Source of the DNA: Thermoflexia bacterium
GTDB taxonomy: Bacteria; Chloroflexota; Anaerolineae; B4-G1; SLSP01
Length of the DNA: 37,700 bases
Direction: 5' to 3'
Assembly: GCA_011192175.1 (NCBI GenBank)
Contig: DUEJ01000006.1
Span: 5,950 to 43,649, forward strand
Shown: positions 24,360-31,604 of the stretch, piece by piece
Layout: each line of letters starts with the position of its first letter
How positions within the stretch are numbered: the first letter of the stretch is position 1
The notes under the pieces: model-generated
What the model was told of the DNA's origin: nothing
The model's input: only the letters and a program-made list of their open reading frames with translations
Databases searched by the model: none
Translations under genes and position numbers: made by a program

Positions 24360-24518
24360 TAGTGTTCTGTCAGCCCTGATTTGAGTGGTGGCCAGTAATG
24401 TTAGTTAGTTAGCCTGGCGACTAAAGTCGCGGCTACGGTGGCGCAGTCCACCTCCGGGGACTAGGGAGCGGTCGGCGGATGGTAATCAACTGCTCATTTT
24501 ATACTTAACAGAACACTA
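24360..24518. mobile_element. MITE, copy B
   Basis: The 155-bp element (24362-24516) is flanked by TA and nearly identical to copy A at 20798. It differs mainly by 8 extra bases (GTTAGTTA-type duplication) and a few substitutions; one TIR base differs (TTAACA at the right end in place of TTGACA). It lies between hypF and hypC in the same orientation as copy A. Confidence 0.85.
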
Positions 24519-24533
24519 GACTAGAGAGGTAAT

Positions 24534-24776
24534 ATGTGCCTAGCTATACCTACACAAATCAAATCCATCAGCAAAAACCACAACGCCGTCGTGGAACTGG
24601 GCGGCGTCCAGCGCGAAATCAGCCTGATTATGACGCCCGAGGCCAAAGTAGGCGACTACGTCTTGATCCACACCGGCTACGCCATCAACCTGATGTCGGA
24701 TGAGGAAGCGCAAGCCTCCCTGGACGCCTTCGCCGAAATTGCCCTTATCCAAGGGGAGAGCATCGCAGCGTTTTAG
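24534..24776 (+). CDS. hypC: Hydrogenase assembly chaperone HypC
   Basis: The 80-residue protein starts MCLAIP, with the essential Cys2, and has the conserved VGDYVLIHTGYAI (His46). HypC binds HypD to carry the Fe(CN)2CO unit and then chaperones the large subunit. GAGAGGT lies just before the ATG, immediately after the MITE, so the insertion stopped short of the ribosome-binding site. Confidence 0.96.
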   Translation: MCLAIPTQIKSISKNHNAVVELGGVQREISLIMTPEAKVGDYVLIHTGYAINLMSDEEAQASLDAFAEIALIQGESIAAF

Positions 24777-24829
24777 CGTGTCAGCAACATAGCGACGTAG
24801 CGGCACAACGTCTAAAATGCAACCCGATT

Positions 24830-24871
24830 AACTTTCGACTTTTGACTTTCGACTCTTGACTTTTGACTTCA
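24830..24871. repeat. Six 7-bp tandem repeats, GACTTTT type
   Basis: Six consecutive heptamers (AACTTTC, GACTTTT, GACTTTC and variants) fill the bases upstream of hypD and run up to 9 bp from its ATG, leaving only a weak AGG as ribosome-binding site. The motif is related to the AGTC/GACT arrays at 9044, 12861 and 13635. Confidence 0.8.
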
Positions 24872-24880
24872 GGTTTACCC

Positions 24881-25981
24881 ATGAAATATATTGATGAATT
24901 CCGCAACCCTCAATTAGCCACGCGGCTCGTCGCCCAAATCCGGCGCGAGGCCACCCGTCCGGTCCGCCTGATGGAGTTCTGCGGCGGGCATACCCACGCC
25001 ATCTTCCGCTTTGGATTGCGGCAGCTGCTCGCGGGCAAAGTCGTCCTCAGTTCTGGCCCCGGCTGCCCGGTCTGCGTCACCGCCGCCGCCGACCTGGACC
25101 ACGCTATCGCGCTGGCCGGCGTACCCGGCGTGCTCCTCACCACCTTCGGCGACATGCTCCGCGTGCCCGGCTCTCGCGGAACCCTGCAGGACGCGCGCGC
25201 CCAGGGCGCGGACGTGCGCCTCGTCTATTCCCCGCTGGACGCGCTCAAAATCGCCCGCCAGCACCCCCAACGTGAGGTCGTCTTCCTGGGAGTTGGCTTT
25301 GAGACCACCGCGCCTGGCATCGCCGCCACACTGGTGCAGGCGCAGCAAGAGTCGCTCACCAACTTTAGCGTGTTAAGCCTGCACAAACTGACCCCTCCTG
25401 CCATGCGCGCTATCTTGGACGCGGGCGAAGTAGCCCTGGATGGTATTATCGGGCCGGGGCATGTCAGCGTCATCACCGGGAGCCAGGCGTGGCAATTTCT
25501 CCCGCGCGACTACGCCATCCCCTGCGCCGTCGCCGGTTTCGAGCCGCTGGATTTGTTGAGCGCCATCTCCGCGCTGGTACAGGCCAGCGTGACCCAAACG
25601 CCCACCGTGACCAACAGCTACGGGCGCAGCGTCCGGCCGGCCGGCAATCTGGTAGCCCAACAGCTGCTGGAGCGCGTCTTCGACGTTGTCCCGGCAACAT
25701 GGCGCGGCTTCGGTGAGATTCCCGCCAGCGGCTTACAACTACGCGCGGCCTTTGCCGCTCACGATGCTGCCCTGCGTTTCCCCCTAGCCCTCACCCCGGT
25801 AGCCGAACCGCCCGGCTGTCGCTGCGGAGAAATCCTGCGCGGCGTCATTCAACCGCCCGCGTGTGGCCTCTTTGGTCGCGGCTGCACCCCGCGTCACCCC
25901 ATCGGTCCCTGCATGGTGAGCGCTGAAGGCGCGTGCGCAGCATATTTCAAGTATGGGATTGGCGTAGAGTTAAAAACGTGA
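24881..25981 (+). CDS. hypD: Hydrogenase maturation protein HypD
   Basis: The 366-residue protein has FCGGHTHAIFRFG (Cys34), SSGPGCPVCVT (Cys62, Cys65), the GFETTAPG motif and the C-terminal [4Fe-4S] Cys cluster (GCRCGEIL, ACGLFGRGC, GPCMVSAEGAC). HypD is the redox scaffold where Fe(CN)2CO is built with HypC and HypE. The ATG at 24881 gives the usual family start (MKYIDEFR); a TTG 18 nt upstream falls in the tandem repeat. hypE follows 21 bp later. Confidence 0.96.
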   Translation: MKYIDEFRNPQLATRLVAQIRREATRPVRLMEFCGGHTHAIFRFGLRQLLAGKVVLSSGPGCPVCVTAAADLDHAIALAGVPGVLLTTFGDMLRVPGSRGTLQDARAQGADVRLVYSPLDALKIARQHPQREVVFLGVGFETTAPGIAATLVQAQQESLTNFSVLSLHKLTPPAMRAILDAGEVALDGIIGPGHVSVITGSQAWQFLPRDYAIPCAVAGFEPLDLLSAISALVQASVTQTPTVTNSYGRSVRPAGNLVAQQLLERVFDVVPATWRGFGEIPASGLQLRAAFAAHDAALRFPLALTPVAEPPGCRCGEILRGVIQPPACGLFGRGCTPRHPIGPCMVSAEGACAAYFKYGIGVELKT

Positions 25982-26002
25982 TGGACAAGAGAGGCCCGAA
26001 AA

Positions 26003-27013
26003 ATGAGTAACCAGATTTTACTATCCCACGGCAGCGGCGGCCTGTTGAGCCACGAGTTGGTGCGCGACATCTTTATCCGCCATTTTGATAACCCCACGTT
26101 GAGTGCGGAGGGCGATTCCGCGCTGCTGCCAGCCCTCCCGGCGGGCCGGTTGGCGCTGACCACCGATTCCTACGTCGTCCAGCCGCTAGAATTTCCCGGC
26201 GGGGATATTGGTAAATTAGCCGTCTGCGGCACGGTGAATGACCTGGCCGTCGCCGGGGCGGCGCCGCATTACCTGACCGCCGGTTTTATCCTGGAGGAGG
26301 GTCTTTCTCTGGATTTATTGGAGCGGGTCGTTATTTCGATGGCCGCTACCGCGCGCGCGGCTAACGTCCAAATCGTAACTGGGGATACAAAAGTAGTTGA
26401 GCGCGGAGCCGCCGATGGTCTCTTCATCAACACCGCCGGACTCGGCGTAGTGCCCCCCGGACTGGCGCTCTCGCCAGCGCAATTGGAGCCGGGCGACGTC
26501 CTCCTCGTCAACGGCACATTGGGCGATCACGGCATGGCGGTGATGATGCAGCGGGAGGAACTGGCCTTCACCTCGACATTGAAGAGCGACTGCGCACCGC
26601 TCAACGGCCTCATCGCCGCGCTGCTGGCGGCGGCCCCCGGCGCGGTACACTGCCTGCGCGACGCTACGCGCGGCGGCCTCGTCACCGTGCTCAACGAGTG
26701 GGCCGAGAGTGGCGTCGGCATCACCATCCAAGAAACCGCCATCCCCGTGCGGGACGCAGTGCGCGCCATCAGCGAGCTGCTGGGCCTCGACCCCCTCTAC
26801 GCGGCCAACGAGGGTAAATTCGTCGCCGCCGTCGCCCCGGAGGCCGCTGAGCGCGCGCTACGCGCCTTGCGTGCTCAGCCCCTGGGCCGCGAGGCCGCCA
26901 TCATCGGGCGCATCACCGCGAAACACGCCGGGCGCGTCGTCCTCGAAACCCCCTACGGCGCGCAGCGCATCCTGCAAATGCTCACCGGCGCGCCCCTGCC
27001 CCGAATCTGTTAG
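26003..27013 (+). CDS. hypE: Carbamoyl dehydratase HypE
   Basis: The 336-residue protein is a PurM/AIR-synthetase-fold enzyme: LSHGSGGLLSHELVRD and the DSYVVQPLEFPGGDIGKLAVCGTVNDLAVAGA region bind ATP. It ends with the diagnostic PRIC, whose Cys336 receives the carbamoyl group from HypF and is dehydrated to thiocyanate. It is the last gene of the maturation operon and is followed by a strong terminator. Confidence 0.97.
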   Translation: MSNQILLSHGSGGLLSHELVRDIFIRHFDNPTLSAEGDSALLPALPAGRLALTTDSYVVQPLEFPGGDIGKLAVCGTVNDLAVAGAAPHYLTAGFILEEGLSLDLLERVVISMAATARAANVQIVTGDTKVVERGAADGLFINTAGLGVVPPGLALSPAQLEPGDVLLVNGTLGDHGMAVMMQREELAFTSTLKSDCAPLNGLIAALLAAAPGAVHCLRDATRGGLVTVLNEWAESGVGITIQETAIPVRDAVRAISELLGLDPLYAANEGKFVAAVAPEAAERALRALRAQPLGREAAIIGRITAKHAGRVVLETPYGAQRILQMLTGAPLPRIC

Positions 27014-27053
27014 CGCTAGCAGCTGAGAAGATCGCGTAGGTTGTGAGATACCC

Positions 27054-27086
27054 AACGCCCCCAGGCAAATACCTGGGGGCGTTTTT
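27054..27086 (+). terminator. Rho-independent terminator after hypE
   Basis: A 12-bp perfect stem (AACGCCCCCAGG paired with CCTGGGGGCGTT), a 6-nt loop and a following run of T make a very stable intrinsic terminator 40 bp after the hypE stop. It closes the long hydrogenase/hyp unit. Confidence 0.9.
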
Positions 27087-27617
27087 ATGTAGAGCGGGTA
27101 CAATTGTGACTTTCTTTTTATTGTGATGGTAAACGCCGGAGAGAGGGCGGTCTCGCGGAAGGGCTGCTAGTCACCCAACAGCCCCCGCACAGGTCCCGGT
27201 ATGTGGCCCTTCAACTACGCTCAAGACAAGTCTTTCCCGCACCGGGATCTTCAGGTAGCCTCGCTTCCGCAATCCAGCCTAGATTAGTTGAAGTTGTCTC
27301 ATCTTTTGATTCGTGGACGCGAATAGTTGACCGTCTGCCCGCCTCAATCATATCCCTCCACCGCCCACCCACACCGGCGGCGCATCCCACTTGAGCGTCA
27401 GGCTTGTACGCTTCGAGTACCTCGATTTAGGATCGCAGTCCAGCAGGAGCGCGATTTGGAAATCGCAGCTACTTTTCAGCCCTCAGTACAGATAATCCTG
27501 ATTGATTTGTAGAAAATACAACCTTAGCGTCTTTGCGACCTGGCGTTAAAAAACGCCCGAATATCTCAAAAGGCACCAGCCGTTTAATGGTCATTTCTTA
27601 GCCACTCTTATCCATCC
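27087..27617. other. Convergent intergenic region with small palindrome, no gene
   Basis: About 530 bp lie between the hypE terminator and the 3' end of res. I see no convincing gene; short open frames lack coding character. A palindrome GCGATTTGGAAATCGC sits at 27451-27466, followed by AGCTAC. The MITEs have GCGACTAAAGTCGC followed by GGCTAC, so this may be a remnant of a related element. No minus-strand terminator for the res operon was found. Confidence 0.6.
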
Positions 27618-30434
27618 TCACACAGACGCTGCGCACTGCGCCAAAATATCCTTGAGCTCCCCCGGCTGCTGCACGACGGCCCACCGCCAGCGACCAAAGC
27701 CGCCGTGGGTGTTGACGGCGTTTACCCACTCGTCCAGAAACCGCCGCTTGACGCGCTCTTGCTCGCTGTCTTGCCCCTTGGTCTCCAGCACCAGCTTCTC
27801 GCCGGAAACCAGGCGGATCAGGAAATCCGGGCGGTATTTGCGCACCACGCCGCGATAGATGTACAGCACCTCAAACCCCAGGTGGTCGTTCTTGACCCAC
27901 GCCGCGACCCCCGGATGGTAGTCTAGCACATACGCATCGGACGCCTCCCATGCGCTGTCGTAGACGCAAAAGTTGACGTGCGACTTGAGCGTGCGTTCGC
28001 ACGGCTTGCCGGTGTACCAGGTACTCATATCGCCGGTGGCGCGGATCGGGTGGTCGCGGTCAAAGACCGGTTCCAGCCGCTCGGTGTTCTCAAAACGCAG
28101 GGCATCCCACAAGTGCTGCACCACCCTGGTCATGTTGAGTGTAATGATCAGGCGGCGACGCAGTTCGTCCTGATAGAACAGCGGCGGGTGGATGGCGATT
28201 TTGTCGGAGCGGATGAACTGCTCCACCAGGCGCACCAACTGCGCCAGCAGCAGTTCCTTGCTTCCCTGCCAGGTGTGCTGCATCTGGTCGTAGACGTCGC
28301 GCGCCGCCTCAAAGATAATGCGTTGGGTGCGGAACTCGCGCGCCAGCCGTTCGAGTTCAATGCGATTTACCCGCGTTACGTCCGGCTTGCCTTCGAGGAT
28401 GGGGGAGAGTTCGGCCACCTGCGCAGTGCGGGCGGCGTCCAGTTCCAGCGGCCGGACGCGGCCCCAGTCCAACGTCAGGATGGGCCGGTACACGTGGTCA
28501 ATGCGCACCAGGTTCGGCCAGCGGATTTCGTACTGCGCCTTAGCCGGATCCGGTTCGATGGCAGTCTTGGGCGCGGGCGGGGGGGGAATGACGCCTTCAC
28601 TGCTCTCGTGGGGCAAGAAGGTGAACGGCACGCCAAAGATGTTGACGTACTCAGGGTCAAACAGGCCGGTCTCGGGGTTGACTTCGTAGGACGTGCGCCG
28701 CAGCCCCCGCCCGACTACCTGCTCGCACAACAGCTGGCTGGTAAAGGCACGCAACCCCATAATGTGCGTCACCGTCCTGGCGTCCCACCCCTCGTTGAGC
28801 ATCCCCACTGAGATGACGCTCTGTACCTTTTCCCCGGGCTGGCCGGGACGCCCAATCGTGTCCACCTTTCGGCGCAGCAACTCCGCCTGCTCGCTCTTGG
28901 TCAGTTTGCGGGCCGGCGCGGCATCCCCCTCTTTGTCTTCTGGATTCAGTTCTACCGAGGTAAGCGGCTCCTCTTGCGCCTCGGCTTTCTCAAGCACCCG
29001 GGAGTCAATGTGCAGGATACGCGCCGGGTCGCACAGTTCGTCAATGTGTACTTTTTTGTGGTCAAAGGCGTACTTGACCCGCGCGGCCGTCTGGGTGCGG
29101 TTGCAAACGGTGATCATTACCGGCGGGGTAGGCATACCGGCCTGGGCCCATTCCCGCGCCGTCTCGCGCCAGTCGTAGCCCAGCAGGTAATAGGCGTTGA
29201 GCACCAGGTCGGGCAGCTGCTCGTGCGGCCGGGCGCGGCGGTTCAGGTCGTCCTTTACCTCCGGGTCGTTGTAGATGTGATAGAGGCGCGATTTGTAGGT
29301 TTTGGCGTCCGGCACGGCATCGTCGCGCACCACCACGCGCGGCGTCTTTACCAGCCCCGACTCGATGGCATCGTTCAGGCCGAAATCGCTCACGATCCAG
29401 CCGAACAAGGCCTCCTCAGTGCTCTTTCTGCCAGATGGCGCAAAGGGCGTGGCGGAAAAATCATAGCAGGTCAGAATCCCCCGCGTGCGGTGCAAGCGAT
29501 CCAGGCCGCCGACCCATACAGTGGCTTGTTGGGCGCTGTCCTTCACGTCGCGTGTGCGCCGATACTTGCCGGTGGCTTCCACGTTTACGCGCCAGGCGTG
29601 GTGCGCTTCGTCGTTGATGACCAGGAGATTGCGTGCTCTGGACATCTCACCCAGCACCTCGCGAGTGTAGGCCTCGTCGCTCTTGGCCCCGCGCTTGTCC
29701 ACGCTGCGTTTTTTGGCGACCTGCTCCGCGCTCTCCCAGTTGAGCTTGTGCCAGTTATGCACCAGCACCCGCCCCTGGCGCAGTTTGTCCAGCAGCGCCG
29801 AGGGCACGATGCGGAAGGCGTCGTAATAGTTGCCCGGCGTCGAGGGTATCAGCACCGCCAGACGGCTCTTGACCGTCAGCCCCGGCGCGATGACCAGCAC
29901 GTTTTTGGCAAAGCGGGTGTCCTGCGGGTAGGTAACTTTGTTCAGGACGTGCCAGGCAATCGCCATGGCCATCACGATGGTCTTGCCGGCGCCGGTAGCC
30001 ATCTTGCAGCAGCGGCGCAGGAACTCGCCGCCGTCGGAGGGGATATCCACACCCACACGCCCGGCGGCGGGCGCTTCGGTCAGCCAGATCAGCGTCTCTA
30101 TCGCTTCCAGTTGGCAGAAGAAAAAGCGCCGCGCCTCGTATTCCTCCGGGTCTGTCCAGTGCTCCAGCAGCCGCCTGGTGATGCTGCTCACGCCAGGATA
30201 GCCCGCCGCGCTCCAGGCCCGGACGCGCGGGCGGATCTGGTTGACCAGCGGAATCTCGACAAAGATGCCCGGATCGTCAAAAGCCTGGGAACTCTGCGAG
30301 GCGACCACGTAGCCCGCCGGGCGGCGGCCCTCGGCCAGCGAAAAGGTGCGTGTCTCGCGTTCGTAACGCCAGTGGCGCGCGGGTTCGGTGTAGGGCGAAT
30401 TGATTATGAGGCGGTCAATGGTGGTTTTTGCCAT
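27618..30434 (-). CDS. res: Type III restriction enzyme, Res helicase-nuclease subunit
   Basis: The product has 938 residues. SF2 helicase core: Walker A MATGAGKT (146-152), DEAH box VINDEAHH (275-278), and later GWDARTVTHIMGLRAF and QVVGRGLRR motif VI. A C-terminal PD-(D/E)xK nuclease has Pro869-Asp870 and Glu885-Thr-Lys887 (YRPDFLIRL, LVLETKG). Res works with Mod to cut DNA after translocation between inversely oriented sites. AGGAA lies before the ATG, which is 3 nt after the stop of the upstream AlbA_2 gene. Its first 110 bp are duplicated at 34286-34395. A large open frame on the opposite strand is a composition artefact. Confidence 0.93.
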   Translation of the reverse strand: MAKTTIDRLIINSPYTEPARHWRYERETRTFSLAEGRRPAGYVVASQSSQAFDDPGIFVEIPLVNQIRPRVRAWSAAGYPGVSSITRRLLEHWTDPEEYEARRFFFCQLEAIETLIWLTEAPAAGRVGVDIPSDGGEFLRRCCKMATGAGKTIVMAMAIAWHVLNKVTYPQDTRFAKNVLVIAPGLTVKSRLAVLIPSTPGNYYDAFRIVPSALLDKLRQGRVLVHNWHKLNWESAEQVAKKRSVDKRGAKSDEAYTREVLGEMSRARNLLVINDEAHHAWRVNVEATGKYRRTRDVKDSAQQATVWVGGLDRLHRTRGILTCYDFSATPFAPSGRKSTEEALFGWIVSDFGLNDAIESGLVKTPRVVVRDDAVPDAKTYKSRLYHIYNDPEVKDDLNRRARPHEQLPDLVLNAYYLLGYDWRETAREWAQAGMPTPPVMITVCNRTQTAARVKYAFDHKKVHIDELCDPARILHIDSRVLEKAEAQEEPLTSVELNPEDKEGDAAPARKLTKSEQAELLRRKVDTIGRPGQPGEKVQSVISVGMLNEGWDARTVTHIMGLRAFTSQLLCEQVVGRGLRRTSYEVNPETGLFDPEYVNIFGVPFTFLPHESSEGVIPPPPAPKTAIEPDPAKAQYEIRWPNLVRIDHVYRPILTLDWGRVRPLELDAARTAQVAELSPILEGKPDVTRVNRIELERLAREFRTQRIIFEAARDVYDQMQHTWQGSKELLLAQLVRLVEQFIRSDKIAIHPPLFYQDELRRRLIITLNMTRVVQHLWDALRFENTERLEPVFDRDHPIRATGDMSTWYTGKPCERTLKSHVNFCVYDSAWEASDAYVLDYHPGVAAWVKNDHLGFEVLYIYRGVVRKYRPDFLIRLVSGEKLVLETKGQDSEQERVKRRFLDEWVNAVNTHGGFGRWRWAVVQQPGELKDILAQCAASV

Positions 30435-30437
30435 TCG

Positions 30438-31604
30438 TCAGTTCCTGCGATTATTGGTCTGTCTACGAATTACCACTTTGAATAAATTCCCTTCAACATC
30501 ATTGTAGAATTCAATATCCGGATAGGCTTTTAAGGATCGGATAATCCCGCTGCCCAGACCACGATATGGCAATATTCTTGTGGCAAAAGAAGCAAGGACT
30601 GGGTTGCGAATGTTCGAGTTTCCGCTCTTGATGTTTTCGACGGTTAGGTTATTGGGAAGATGGCCGGGGCTGATTATTTCCACTCGATCAGAATATACAA
30701 AGATTCTGATCGGCGCCGATATGAAGTAATCCCGGTGAATCAGAGAATTGACAATCAGTTCCTCAAAAACGATCTTGGGAATTTCAGGAACGCCGGGGAA
30801 ATTGATTCCCTGCTCTGCCTGCGAGTACCTGAGGTTGCCCAAAACAAAGCTCATGCTCTTTTGAAAAACATCGGCAATCTTCCCCGAGATATCCTGGCTG
30901 TCAATATAGTGCTTTTCATCAATTTCCGTTCCAGGATATACGACCGCTTTGACTATAAATACCGGTAGCCGAAAACTCGGATTCTTAGCAAACAACAAGG
31001 CGCCGCTTATATTCAAGATCCCGCCCTTCATGAGATTCATGTTCTCGAGAATCTTGGGTAACGGCACATCCTGTTTGGCAACGGATTCACCATAGTTTTT
31101 CAAGAAGAAGGCTTTGAAGTATTCCAGATCCAGGTCGGCTAGCGTCAGCCCCTGGGCGGGTATCTCATCCCCATGAATCAGACCCGCGCGTTGGAATATC
31201 CGCTGGATTTCCTCGCGAGAGGTCACTTTACGTTTGTCCGCTCCACTCTTGACCCATATCGCCCCATTATTATCCATGTAAGGTTTGCTGATGCCGTCGG
31301 CCACGGTCACAACCATGACCAGGCCATTGGGCGTGGAGATATTTTCCGTTTGCACGTTGATGGGAGGACGGACATTATTGGAACTCGTGTTGGCAACCAG
31401 TTGATTCAAACGCCCCATGTCTCGCCGCGTCAAACCGGAGAAGGTCCCATCATCACTGACACCAATAAATAGCTGTCCGCCCTCCGAATTGCTAAAGGCA
31501 ACCAACTCTGCGGATAGAGATTGCGCATTCCTGACGTTCGCCTTGAATTGATGCTTGCCATCTTCGTCGCGGGCGATAATTTCTAAGAGTTCCGTGGTTT
31601 CCAT
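30438..31604 (-). CDS. AlbA_2 / Schlafen-type ATP-binding protein
   Basis: The 388-residue protein starts with an AlbA_2 (divergent AAA-4) domain: EDGKHQFKANVRN, then LVAFSNSEGGQLFIGVSDDG, SKPYMDNNGAIWVKSGADKRKV (about 15-140). The C-terminal part is RecG/GHKL-like with INSLIHRDYF, SDRVEIISPG, and RNPVLASFATRILPYRGLGSGI. Such proteins act as nucleic-acid-linked regulators or effectors in several defence loci; the exact role here is unknown. Its start overlaps the end of the upstream ATPase by 22 bp and res follows 3 bp later, so the three are one operon. Confidence 0.85.
   Translation of the reverse strand: METTELLEIIARDEDGKHQFKANVRNAQSLSAELVAFSNSEGGQLFIGVSDDGTFSGLTRRDMGRLNQLVANTSSNNVRPPINVQTENISTPNGLVMVVTVADGISKPYMDNNGAIWVKSGADKRKVTSREEIQRIFQRAGLIHGDEIPAQGLTLADLDLEYFKAFFLKNYGESVAKQDVPLPKILENMNLMKGGILNISGALLFAKNPSFRLPVFIVKAVVYPGTEIDEKHYIDSQDISGKIADVFQKSMSFVLGNLRYSQAEQGINFPGVPEIPKIVFEELIVNSLIHRDYFISAPIRIFVYSDRVEIISPGHLPNNLTVENIKSGNSNIRNPVLASFATRILPYRGLGSGIIRSLKAYPDIEFYNDVEGNLFKVVIRRQTNNRRN

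Noticed and set aside
28974-30485. Open frame of 503 codons on the + strand
   Set aside because: It is antisense to res, has no family resemblance, a composition typical of GC-rich shadow frames, and no ribosome-binding site. The minus-strand frame has clear helicase and nuclease motifs.
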